Shown here piece by piece: positions 1 through 6,145 of a DNA stretch of 7,058 nucleotides. The notes beneath the pieces are model-generated. The model searched no databases and was not told where the DNA came from. It saw only the letters and a list, made by a program, of their open reading frames with translations. The position numbers and the translations under genes were made by a program. The DNA comes from an uncultured Prochlorococcus sp. GTDB lineage: Bacteria > Cyanobacteriota > Cyanobacteriia > PCC-6307 > Cyanobiaceae. Every line of letters starts with the position of its first letter. The first letter of the stretch is position 1. Where the stretch lies: contig CAJWIZ010000032.1 of assembly GCA_913041805.1 (NCBI GenBank), forward strand, positions 1 to 7,058, written 5' to 3'.

Positions 1-246
1 AACCATCTGACCTATTAACGTCAAATCTTCGCCTACATCAATAATCGTCAAACCCGTCACCGTTAGTGCTGATGTGGCTGTGAAAAGAGCTTCCCAAAGA
101 CCAACTCGAGCATTCGAGCAAATGGGGGTAGAGAGAACAAATGTGCTCACCGTGATCATCAGCAAGCCTGTCACCACAGTGAACTGAGGTACCGTTAAGC
201 GCCGGTACCATCCTTGGGTGCGATATACAGCTTCAGAGAAAGGCAC
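1..246 (-). CDS. ktrB: TrkH/KtrB-type K+ (or Na+) translocator subunit, N-terminal part, cut by the window edge
   Basis: This is the first 82 residues of a membrane ion translocator of the Trk/Ktr/HKT family, which moves K+ (sometimes with Na+) across the cytoplasmic membrane and normally works with a cytosolic RCK subunit (TrkA/KtrA). I translated it by hand. A hydrophobic helix spans about residues 21-41, followed by the first pore loop, LFTATSALTVTGLTIIDVG (about 54-72), whose TVTGL (62-66) is the family's first selectivity-filter motif with its essential glycine. I chose GTG at 246 because an in-frame stop lies just upstream and the strong Shine-Dalgarno AAGGGAG sits 7 bases before it; TTG at 249 is possible but too close. 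The rest of the gene, and probably its RCK partner, lie left of the window. It sits on the same strand as the SLC13 gene, about 100 bases downstream. K+ versus Na+ preference cannot be read from this fragment. Confidence 0.9.
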   Translation of the reverse strand, partial: MPFSEAVYRTQGWYRRLTVPQFTVVTGLLMITVSTFVLSTPICSNARVGLWEALFTATSALTVTGLTIIDVGEDLTLIGQMV

Positions 247-350
247 CAATCCACTCCCTTCTCACCGATCTAAAAAGAAATAATTTAAACAAGTGAAAAC
301 CTCATGCTCAAAATCATGATCAAATAAATGCTTGCACAGTTCCAATCAAA
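247..350. other. Intergenic gap between the SLC13 and Trk/Ktr genes
   Basis: About 100 AT-rich bases. I see no GC-rich hairpin followed by a T-run, so there is no evident terminator after the SLC13 gene and read-through into the Trk/Ktr gene is plausible. On the minus strand, TTGAGC followed 18 bases later by TAAATT is a weak sigma70-like promoter candidate for the Trk/Ktr gene. TCATG (302-306) and CATGA (315-319) form a 5-bp inverted repeat, short enough to be chance. Confidence 0.4.
254..263 (-). promoter_or_regulatory. Shine-Dalgarno site of the Trk/Ktr gene
   Basis: On the minus strand this reads GAGAAGGGAG, a near-perfect complement of the 16S anti-SD. It leaves 7 bases to GTG at 246 and only 4 to TTG at 249, which favours GTG as the start codon. 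Confidence 0.7.
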
Positions 351-2171
351 TCACGACCCTCCATACTGCCAAAGAATTAGAGCTGGAATCATGAAAGTCA
401 TTAAGATCGTTAACCCAACTCCATATCTAGTGACATCTAAAAAACGATAACGGCCAGGACCAAACACCATCAAATTCGTTTGATAGCCCATTGGAGTCAG
501 AAAAGACTGACTAGCACCAAACAACACAGTGATCAAAAGAGCAGTAGGCGGCAAGTTGAAATTATTCGATAATTGAATAGCAACAGGTGCAAAAAGAGCC
601 ACTGAAGCTGCATTACTAATGACCTGAGTCAAAATAGTTGTTGCAAGAAAAATCATCAACAAAGCCAAATAAATTGGCAAGCCTTCCAACCAAGTCTCGA
701 GAAAGCTGGCCATGAAGTCTGCAAGACCTGTGTCCTGAATTGCAACACTGAAACTAGAAAGAGACCCCAACAAGAGAATGACATCAAGCCGAATCGAACG
801 CTGCACTTCTTTTGGCCGAATACATCCTCCTACAACCATTGCTATAACTGCTAGAAGAACTGCTGCTACTAATGGTAATGATGTAATTGTTGGCACTATA
901 ATCATCGACAATGCAATTGCTATTGCTATTGGTTTGCGACGAATTGTTGGCAAATCATTCTCTAATTGATCAAGGACAAGCAAGTCATTACTTGCTTGAA
1001 GACCACGAATAGAGTCCAAAGGAGCTTGGAGTAATAAGACATCCCCTTCTCGCAACACTGCCTGACCCAATCTTTCCTGTACTGTTTGTTGGCCACGTCT
1101 TAAAGCTAAAACAGTTGCATTATGTCTTTGACGGAATCGCAACTCTCGTAAACTTGCTCCAGCCAAAGTAGAACCTGCCGGAAGAAGGACTTCCACAATT
1201 TTTTGGCCATCGCCAGACATTAGTTGAAAAGGTTTTAAATCGTCTATTTCATCCCGTTGAGCCAATTGAATAGTGTTTTCCTGCTGCAAGCGAAGCAAAT
1301 CCCCACGAGTGACTCGCAACAACAATCGGTCACCAGGCTCAATAGTTCTATCAGCTAATGGTGGCAGAAGCCGTTGACTACCTCTCTGCAGCTCAAGTAC
1401 ATCAACATCAAAACGACGCTGTAATCGACTGTTGTGCAGTGATTGTCCAACCAAGTTAGATTCTGCTGGAATAGTGACCTCTGTGAAATAACCCGTCTGG
1501 TCAATGCTTCCTACCAATTGATTATCATCCCTACCACGATCAGGCAAAAACTCTTTTGGTGCTAACAACATATAAGAAGTACCAACAAGCCATATCGGCA
1601 CCCCAATAGCTGTAAAGCTAAATAAGTCGAGAGATCCATAACCTAATTGCTCACTAATATCACTAACCAACAAATTCACTGAACTACCTAAAAGAGTCAG
1701 AGTGCCACCTAATACAGTCGCAAATGATAAAGGAAGCAAGACACGTGATGGTGATACTCGTCGCCTGATACACCATGCTTCTATCACTGGCAGCAAGGAC
1801 GCAACAACAGGAGTATTTGGAACAACACCTGAAATCGGAGCAACAACCAATCCCAATAAAGCAATTAAACGCCTTGGGGTGCGAATGCGTTCAGAAGCAA
1901 TCAATTCCCTTAGACGATCCAAAGCTCCACTTCTAAAAAGTGCTGCAGAAACTGCGAAAAGCCCCATAAGAGTTATCAAAGCAGGACTACCAAAGCCAGC
2001 CAAAGCTTTTTGTGGTGGCAGAACGCCTGAGGCCATTAACAACGCAAGGCTGAGCAAACCCGTCAACTCTGGAGCCAAAGCACCCGTAACAAACAGGACT
2101 ACCGCTAATAGCAAAACACCAAGCGTGATCAGGGCTTGTGGGTTCTCAAGAACAGCGCTGATCTCATTCAT
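351..2171 (-). CDS. SLC13/DASS-family Na+-coupled anion carrier (putative sulfate transporter) with two RCK_C domains
   Basis: A 606-residue inner-membrane carrier of the divalent anion:Na+ symporter (SLC13) family. The N-terminal membrane half (about 10-205) contains VVPNTPVVASLLPV (116-129), the position of the first substrate-binding SNT-type hairpin motif. A soluble insert (about 206-410) holds two RCK_C/TrkA-C repeats, about 228-298 and 322-398, each ending in an EPGD or REGD turn. The C-terminal half (about 412-604) has ISNAASVALFAPVA (518-531), the second hairpin motif, and the family signature TPMGYQTNLMVFGPG (559-573). The layout matches cyanobacterial proteins annotated as sodium/sulfate transporters and the algal SLT/SAC1-like group. 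Sulfate is the likely substrate by family and by the nearby PAPS reductase gene, but other dicarboxylates or anions are not excluded. ATG at 2171 lies inside the end of hflX (8-base overlap ATGAATGA) and has no Shine-Dalgarno of its own, so translation probably depends on ribosomes finishing hflX. Confidence 0.87.
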   Translation of the reverse strand: MNEISAVLENPQALITLGVLLLAVVLFVTGALAPELTGLLSLALLMASGVLPPQKALAGFGSPALITLMGLFAVSAALFRSGALDRLRELIASERIRTPRRLIALLGLVVAPISGVVPNTPVVASLLPVIEAWCIRRRVSPSRVLLPLSFATVLGGTLTLLGSSVNLLVSDISEQLGYGSLDLFSFTAIGVPIWLVGTSYMLLAPKEFLPDRGRDDNQLVGSIDQTGYFTEVTIPAESNLVGQSLHNSRLQRRFDVDVLELQRGSQRLLPPLADRTIEPGDRLLLRVTRGDLLRLQQENTIQLAQRDEIDDLKPFQLMSGDGQKIVEVLLPAGSTLAGASLRELRFRQRHNATVLALRRGQQTVQERLGQAVLREGDVLLLQAPLDSIRGLQASNDLLVLDQLENDLPTIRRKPIAIAIALSMIIVPTITSLPLVAAVLLAVIAMVVGGCIRPKEVQRSIRLDVILLLGSLSSFSVAIQDTGLADFMASFLETWLEGLPIYLALLMIFLATTILTQVISNAASVALFAPVAIQLSNNFNLPPTALLITVLFGASQSFLTPMGYQTNLMVFGPGRYRFLDVTRYGVGLTILMTFMIPALILWQYGGS

Positions 2172-3879
2172 ATTCGTTGGTTGTATCTGACACTAATTTT
2201 GATCCTGCACAGTTTTGCCAAAACTGTGATTGAAGCCATAGCTTGAGACCTTGCAAGCCTGCACCAGAAGTAGCCGATACATAAAGTACATTCTGATCAA
2301 GGCTTCTAATTACTTCAAGTGAGCGACTATCGCAACAGTCAATCTTATTTGCGACTATTTGTCGATTGACATTTGCACCCAGTGAATCAAGGACTCGGTT
2401 CACTGTAGCCAGTTGAGATGACCAATCAGGATTTGAAAGATCCACCAAAAGGAGTAACAAATCTGTTTCAAGCGTTTCCTCAAGAGTTGCACTAAACGCT
2501 TCCATCAAAGTTGCAGGCAATTCACGAATAAAGCCAACTGTGTCAGTGATCAAAAGTTCATGCGGTGAAGACCCGACTTGAGGCAAGATCAATCTTCTTG
2601 TTGTGGGATCTAAAGTCGCAAAAAGTCTATTTTCAGCTAGTACTTCACTGTGAGCACTCAAACCACATAACGCATTCAAAAGAGAAGATTTACCAGCATT
2701 GGTATACCCAACCAAAGCAACTCGAGGCAAATCTTGTCGCTTTTTTCGAATTCGCGAACGATGCTTCTTTAACTCTTTCAATTCTCTTCCTAAACGCTCT
2801 ATACGACTGACAAGTAATCGACGATCTTTTTCTAGTTGTGTTTCCCCTGGCCCTCTTGTGCCAATCCCACCACCCTGCCTTGAAAGACTTTTTCCACGGC
2901 CTGTAAGTCGAGACTTTCGATAACGTAATTGTGCAAGTTCAACCTGTAAGCGACCTGAATCACTAGAAGCCCTTTGAGCAAAAATGTCGAGAATTAGTTC
3001 ACTTCGATCCATTACAGGGCAAGTCAATAAACGTTCTAAGTTCCTTGCTTGACCAGGAGTAAGTTCTCGATCGGTAATCACCAGAGATGCCTTTTCTCTC
3101 CTCACCTCTAATGCAACTTCTTGCAATTTTCCTGTTCCCCAAATTGTTTGAGGGTTAAAAGTTCCCAACTTTTGACGTGCTACAGCAATAGGTTGTGCTC
3201 CTGCACTTCGCACCAGGCCTTCCAACTCAGCCAAATCACGTTCATTGCGAGTTGAATCTTTACTCGTGAGGGTTAACAGCAATACTCGCTCACGGAAATC
3301 ATCTTTTAAATGGGAAGTATTTTGATCGGCAACATCTATTTGGTAGTGACCTTGACATACTTCAGCTAAATCACATTTTTCTAAAAGACTCCAACCTCGT
3401 TTCTCATTTCGATCAAGCATCCATAAAGAAGCAGAGATCGTGTTACTTGCATCCTCACACGGACAAAATCTCAACCAAAAAACTGGTGAAAGGTCTAATC
3501 CCACAACTGCTTCTTGTGGAGCAGGGACAAGATCTCTTCGTAAACCATCCAAAGAGCAACTAATCAACCGCCAATCTCTTGTCTTACGTCTTCGCACCTC
3601 AGGAATATGTGATAGAAGTTGACCGGCATGATCTAATGAACCAACCCAAAGAAGGCGACAAATCCCACGAGTATCAATCACCATATGCAGAGATTGCTTT
3701 AAAGCAATGGCCTCTGAGCCAAGTAATTCAAGAGTTGCCTTGTCCGCTCGAGCCTTTACAGGATGCCTTCTCTGCAAAAGTGATTCGAGACGCCGCTCTT
3801 GTGAAGCCCTAAGGCCTTGTGTTCTTCCCCGGAGATAAGCCTGTTTCAATTGTTCAGCAACAAAGCACCTGCCGAGCAA
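2164..3879 (-). CDS. hflX: Ribosome-associated GTPase HflX, long cyanobacterial form
   Basis: HflX is a TRAFAC GTPase that binds the 50S subunit and splits or rescues stalled ribosomes, particularly under stress. The 571-residue product shows, in order, an N-terminal extension (about 1-190), the HflX-specific domain (about 196-380) with the glycine-rich segment GGGIGTRGPGETQLEKDRR (336-354), then the G domain: G1 GYTNAGKSS (391-399), G2 ATLDPTTR (421-428), G3 DTVGF (446-450), G4 NKID (511-514) and G5 SAT (535-537). All nucleotide-binding motifs are intact. It is about 145 residues longer than E. coli HflX, mostly at the N-terminus, as is usual in cyanobacteria. The start is uncertain: no ATG exists in the right place. 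TTG at 3879 follows an in-frame stop closely, and TTG at 3849 (residue 11, LKQAYLRGRTQG) would begin where family similarity seems to start; neither has a good Shine-Dalgarno. It overlaps the following SLC13 gene by 8 bases and diverges from cysH. Confidence 0.95.
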   Translation of the reverse strand: MLGRCFVAEQLKQAYLRGRTQGLRASQERRLESLLQRRHPVKARADKATLELLGSEAIALKQSLHMVIDTRGICRLLWVGSLDHAGQLLSHIPEVRRRKTRDWRLISCSLDGLRRDLVPAPQEAVVGLDLSPVFWLRFCPCEDASNTISASLWMLDRNEKRGWSLLEKCDLAEVCQGHYQIDVADQNTSHLKDDFRERVLLLTLTSKDSTRNERDLAELEGLVRSAGAQPIAVARQKLGTFNPQTIWGTGKLQEVALEVRREKASLVITDRELTPGQARNLERLLTCPVMDRSELILDIFAQRASSDSGRLQVELAQLRYRKSRLTGRGKSLSRQGGGIGTRGPGETQLEKDRRLLVSRIERLGRELKELKKHRSRIRKKRQDLPRVALVGYTNAGKSSLLNALCGLSAHSEVLAENRLFATLDPTTRRLILPQVGSSPHELLITDTVGFIRELPATLMEAFSATLEETLETDLLLLLVDLSNPDWSSQLATVNRVLDSLGANVNRQIVANKIDCCDSRSLEVIRSLDQNVLYVSATSGAGLQGLKLWLQSQFWQNCAGSKLVSDTTNEYE

Positions 3880-3884
3880 GTATC

Positions 3885-3893
3885 AATTATCAA
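3885..3893. repeat. AATTATCAA 9-mer, hflX-proximal copy
   Basis: The same 9-mer forms both arms of the inverted repeat at 4101-4129 on the other side of this intergenic region. This copy lies 6 bases upstream of the hflX TTG at 3879, overlapping its translation initiation region. It could be an operator half-site or a chance repeat in AT-rich DNA. Confidence 0.35.
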
Positions 3894-3985
3894 CCTTGAC
3901 ATCTTGCCCAAGTAAACCATTCTACGAATTTCAACTGCCAAAGAAACAAACAACATCAAGCTGAACTCTCTAAGCGTGGTATTGC

Positions 3986-4013
3986 CATATAAGGAGCCTC
4001 AGAATTTAATCAA
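3986..4013 (-). promoter_or_regulatory. Possible sigma70-type promoter for hflX
   Basis: On the minus strand, TTGATT (4013-4008) and TATATG (3991-3986) each match four of six consensus positions and are separated by 16 bases. Transcription would begin near 3979, giving an untranslated leader of about 100 bases before the first hflX start candidate. The match is weak and many AT-rich stretches would score similarly. Confidence 0.25.
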
Positions 4014-4055
4014 AATCAACAAAGTTCAATGCACTTAAATTAAGCAATCTTTGAA

Positions 4056-4061
4056 TATAAA
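4056..4061 (+). promoter_or_regulatory. Possible -10 box (TATAAA) for cysH
   Basis: TATAAA matches five of six positions of the -10 consensus, but no good -35 hexamer lies 16-18 bases upstream. Picocyanobacterial promoters often have a recognisable -10 only. The start would fall near 4068, giving a leader of about 140 bases that would contain the inverted repeat and the palindrome. Confidence 0.25.
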
Positions 4062-4100
4062 CTGAAGAAACTACTCAAACCGGGCAAAGCTATACCTACC

Positions 4101-4129
4101 AATTATCAATGAATCATCTTTTGATAATT
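4101..4129. repeat. Perfect 9-bp inverted repeat (AATTATCAA / TTGATAATT)
   Basis: The arms are 4101-4109 and 4121-4129, with an 11-base spacer. The arms are perfectly complementary but have only one G:C pair, so an RNA hairpin would be weak; there is no T-run that would make it a terminator. Its position about 80 bases before cysH and the repeat of the same 9-mer beside hflX make a dimeric DNA-binding protein site a reasonable alternative. Confidence 0.5.
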
Positions 4130-4169
4130 TAAAAGCCATGAATGAGAGTGTGAGACTATTTTGGACCCT

Positions 4170-4183
4170 GTAAGAATCTTTAC
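4170..4183. promoter_or_regulatory. GTA-N8-TAC palindrome, NtcA/CRP-family-like operator candidate
   Basis: The sequence GTAAGAATCTTTAC fits the cyanobacterial NtcA consensus GTA-N8-TAC exactly, with extra symmetry (GTAA...TTAC). It lies 27 bases before the cysH ATG. The -10-like GATAAT at 4199-4204 is 15 bases downstream, shorter than the usual 22-23 bases at NtcA-activated promoters, so if real it may act as a repressor site, serve a different start, or bind another CRP-family protein. A chance match somewhere in 331 bases has a probability of roughly one in ten. Confidence 0.3.
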
Positions 4184-4210
4184 CAAAGCGCGACATTGGA
4201 TAATAAGTAA

Positions 4211-4987
4211 ATGACAAACGGATCAAAAGCCAAAACTACTGAAGTCCAACCTATTGAAGGTATGGGCATCCTGAACGGTTCCCTTGATGAAGCTCGCGCT
4301 CATTTAAGCCACCTTTCAGCAGAGGCTCGCCTCGCTTGGGCATACGAACAATTTCAAGAAAATTTTGTTCTTACAACCAGTTTCGGAATCCAATCAGCAG
4401 TTTTACTACACATGCTGCACCTACTCAAAGGTGGCAAAAAAATTCCAGTAATATGGATTGATACTGGTTACTTGCCTCCTGAAACTTATTGCTATGCAAA
4501 GGATCTGACTAATCAGCTTCAGCTAAATATCCAAGTCATCCAAAGTCCAATATCCCCAGCAAGAATGGAAGCTTTGTATGGAAAACTTTGGGAAACTAAC
4601 TCTATAAAAGACCTAGAAAAATATCACCTAATCCGCAAAGTAGAGCCACTCGAAAAGGCGCTCAATGAATTGAATGTTCAATGCTGGGCCAGTGGAGTCC
4701 GCAAAGGGCAAACAGAACATCGTCAGTCAATGACTGTGCTGGATCAAATTCGTGGACGTCTTTCATTGCGACCTCTTCTGGAATGGACACAAAAAGATGT
4801 TTTTTACTACATGCAAAAACATGATTTACCTCAGCATCCGCTGTTTAATAAGGGTTACTCATCAGTTGGAGATTGGCACTCCAGTACTCCTGAAGGTAGT
4901 CAGATGAAAGGACGAGATACTCGGTTCAAAGGCCTAAAGCAAGAATGTGGGATACATGTTCAAGGAGTAATGGGAGAAGGGATTTAA
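4211..4987 (+). CDS. cysH: Phosphoadenosine phosphosulfate (PAPS) reductase
   Basis: CysH reduces PAPS to sulfite with electrons from thioredoxin, releasing 3',5'-ADP (PAP), in cytoplasmic assimilatory sulfate reduction. The 258-residue protein is close to the usual length (E. coli about 244) with an extra N-terminal tail of about 20 residues. Visible motifs are the PP-loop TTSFGIQSAVLL (55-66), IDTGYLPPET (83-92), ASGVRKGQTEHR (160-171), RPLLEWTQKDV (187-197), GYSSVGDWHSS (215-225) and the catalytic C-terminal ECGIH (245-249) with its single active cysteine. The paired cysteines that bind the 4Fe-4S cluster in APS reductases are absent: the corresponding segment reads YHLIRKVEPLEKAL (138-151). 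That supports the PAPS, thioredoxin-dependent type. The ATG at 4211 has no clear Shine-Dalgarno (upstream TAATAAGTAA); a later start at M18 is possible but less likely. coaX begins two bases after the stop, so the two are co-transcribed. Confidence 0.95.
   Translation: MTNGSKAKTTEVQPIEGMGILNGSLDEARAHLSHLSAEARLAWAYEQFQENFVLTTSFGIQSAVLLHMLHLLKGGKKIPVIWIDTGYLPPETYCYAKDLTNQLQLNIQVIQSPISPARMEALYGKLWETNSIKDLEKYHLIRKVEPLEKALNELNVQCWASGVRKGQTEHRQSMTVLDQIRGRLSLRPLLEWTQKDVFYYMQKHDLPQHPLFNKGYSSVGDWHSSTPEGSQMKGRDTRFKGLKQECGIHVQGVMGEGI
4972..4982 (+). promoter_or_regulatory. Shine-Dalgarno site of coaX inside the end of cysH
   Basis: GGGAGAAGGGA at the end of the cysH coding sequence is a strong ribosome binding site, with about 7 bases to GTG at 4990. 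It decides the coaX start in favour of this GTG over the in-frame ATG at 4945, which has no such site. Confidence 0.65.
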
Positions 4988-4989
4988 CA

Positions 4990-5700
4990 GTGCAAGGTCA
5001 AAGGTCATTTTTGCTCATCGGCAACAGCCGATGGCATTGGGCCATAAAAAAAGCTGACTCCTGGCATTTCTTTCACACACTCCCTGATCTGCAGATAATC
5101 AATACCCTCGACAATCCTTTAAGTGCTTGGGCTGCTGTGGGGCCAATACCAAAACGTCTGTTGATGAATAATTCCAAACGCATTGAAATCAATGATGTTC
5201 CCCTGCAAAAATCACCAACTTGGTTAGGCATTGATAGGGCCCTGGCAGGTTGGGGAGCTTTCAAAAAAGCTAAATCATCCAACACACATTCCTCTGGAAT
5301 ACTTGTTGCAGATGCTGGAACCGTCATGAGCCTCACGCGGATCACAGCCAAAGGCGAATTTGCTGGTGGTCAGTTAATTCCAGGCTTACGTCTTCAGTTA
5401 TCAGCAATGGCATATGGAACTCAAAACCTTAATGATCCTGGTTCACCATCAACTAGTACTAAACAATTTCCAATCAACACTGCTGAAGCAATGCGAAGAG
5501 GTTGTCTTCAAGCCCTAGTTGGAGCAATAATTCTCGCTCAAAAAGAAGCCAATATGCCAATTTGGCTATGCGGTGGTGATGCACCTGTATTAATGCAAGA
5601 GCTAAGAAAAAGAAATACACATGCAGTCCACCATCCCAATCTTGTACTAGAAGGAATGGTGGATATTGAAAACTCAATCAATCAAAGCCAAGATCATTAA
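4990..5700 (+). CDS. coaX: Type III pantothenate kinase (CoaX)
   Basis: CoaX phosphorylates pantothenate, the first step of CoA synthesis, and belongs to the ASKHA (acetate/sugar kinase, Hsp70, actin) fold. With GTG at 4990 as start the protein has 236 residues, in the normal range for the family. Motifs in order: the phosphate-binding start LLIGNSRWHWA (8-18), GIDRALAGWGAF (80-91), VADAGTVMSLT (106-116), GEFAGGQLIPGLRLQLSAMA (122-141), and CGGDA (194-198) near the C-terminus. The reading frame continues upstream to an ATG at 4945, but that region is inside cysH, unconserved in style, and lacks a ribosome binding site. The usual DxGNT/S motif has Leu (residue 9) in place of Asp. The gene follows cysH by two bases and its last 23 bases overlap bcp on the other strand. 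Older annotations call this family Baf (Bvg accessory factor). Confidence 0.9.
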   Translation: MQGQRSFLLIGNSRWHWAIKKADSWHFFHTLPDLQIINTLDNPLSAWAAVGPIPKRLLMNNSKRIEINDVPLQKSPTWLGIDRALAGWGAFKKAKSSNTHSSGILVADAGTVMSLTRITAKGEFAGGQLIPGLRLQLSAMAYGTQNLNDPGSPSTSTKQFPINTAEAMRRGCLQALVGAIILAQKEANMPIWLCGGDAPVLMQELRKRNTHAVHHPNLVLEGMVDIENSINQSQDH

Positions 5701-6145
5701 GAACCTGATTCGCAATGCTGTCTGCCTTTACCTTGAGATAAATAGCTTCTATTTTTCCATTAGAGTCAACTACAAATGTATGCCTCATCATTCCCATATA
5801 TTCACGTCCCATAAATTTCTTTAATCCATAACTGCCATAAGAAGTGGCTACAGGGCATGGCTCAAGATCAGTTAAAAGTTGAAATTGCAAATCATACTTT
5901 TCTATAAATTTCAAATGAGATGAAGCCCCATCCTTACTAATCCCAAGGATTTTGATTTGTTGTGCCTCGAAATCTTGCCATCGATCACGAAAGTTACATG
6001 CTTCTTTTATACATCCTGGAGTCTGATCTTTGGGATAGAAATAGATCACAACTCTTTGCCCTCTGAACGATGACAGACTGATCGGAGTTCCATCCTGGTT
6101 GGGGAGAGTAAAGTCTGGTGCCGAATCGCCAATTTGAAGGGACAT
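5678..6145 (-). CDS. bcp: Thioredoxin-dependent peroxiredoxin of the BCP/PrxQ family
   Basis: This small peroxiredoxin reduces hydrogen and organic peroxides using thioredoxin; in cyanobacteria the PrxQ type is cytosolic or thylakoid-associated and contributes to protection from photosynthetic oxidants. The 155-residue product has the N-terminal GDSAPDFTLPNQDG (6-19), the active site YPKDQTPGCIKEAC (37-50) with peroxidatic Cys45 and resolving Cys50 five residues later (the BCP arrangement), KILGISKD (65-72) and RHTFVVDSNG (121-130) with the conserved active-site Arg121. A third cysteine (97) is present. I chose ATG at 6145 because AAGGA lies 5 bases upstream and MSLQIGD matches where BCP proteins begin. 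ATG at 6151 is the other option; an upstream ATG/GTG-type extension to 6199 would add residues unlike the family. Its 3' end overlaps coaX and its 5' end abuts or overlaps the phosphopantetheinyl transferase gene. Confidence 0.93.
   Translation of the reverse strand: MSLQIGDSAPDFTLPNQDGTPISLSSFRGQRVVIYFYPKDQTPGCIKEACNFRDRWQDFEAQQIKILGISKDGASSHLKFIEKYDLQFQLLTDLEPCPVATSYGSYGLKKFMGREYMGMMRHTFVVDSNGKIEAIYLKVKADSIANQVLNDLGFD

Larger units (their letters stand above)
3880..4210. other. Divergent intergenic control region between hflX and cysH
   Basis: A gene-free, AT-rich stretch of 331 bases, the longest in the window. It must carry the promoters for the hflX-SLC13 transcript (leftward) and the cysH-coaX transcript (rightward). 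I see a 9-bp inverted repeat, an extra copy of its 9-mer next to hflX, a GTA-N8-TAC palindrome near cysH and weak promoter candidates, all listed separately. No tRNA fold, terminator or convincing small gene was found. The only small reading frames are 24 codons on the minus strand (3920 to 3846) and 11 codons on the plus strand (4138-4173). Confidence 0.7.

Noticed and set aside
1702..2190. 162-codon plus-strand open frame antisense to the SLC13 gene
   Set aside because: It mirrors the carrier's membrane-coding sequence, its product is a low-complexity mix of K, T, A and N without a recognisable domain, and the minus-strand protein has clear family motifs throughout.
2699..2923. Plus-strand open frame antisense to the hflX G domain
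   Set aside because: It lies opposite the conserved GGGIGTRGPGETQLE and P-loop codons; no motif of its own.
4101..4129. The 9-bp inverted repeat as a rho-independent terminator
   Set aside because: The stem is almost all A:T and no T-run follows on either strand; no gene ends nearby, as both neighbours diverge from it.
4138..4173. 11-codon frame upstream of cysH as a leader peptide
   Set aside because: No Shine-Dalgarno, no Cys or other regulatory codon run, and no attenuator-like hairpin with T-run between it and cysH.
4349..4960. Possibility that cysH encodes an iron-sulfur APS reductase
   Set aside because: The paired cysteines required for the 4Fe-4S cluster are missing; only the catalytic ECGIH cysteine is in the expected place.
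4945..4989. Upstream ATG extension of coaX
   Set aside because: It would overlap cysH in another frame, adds residues unlike CoaX, and has no ribosome binding site, while GTG at 4990 has a strong one.
5073..5351. Minus-strand open frame inside coaX
   Set aside because: It shadows the conserved GIDR and DAGT region of CoaX; no domain or ribosome binding site supports it.
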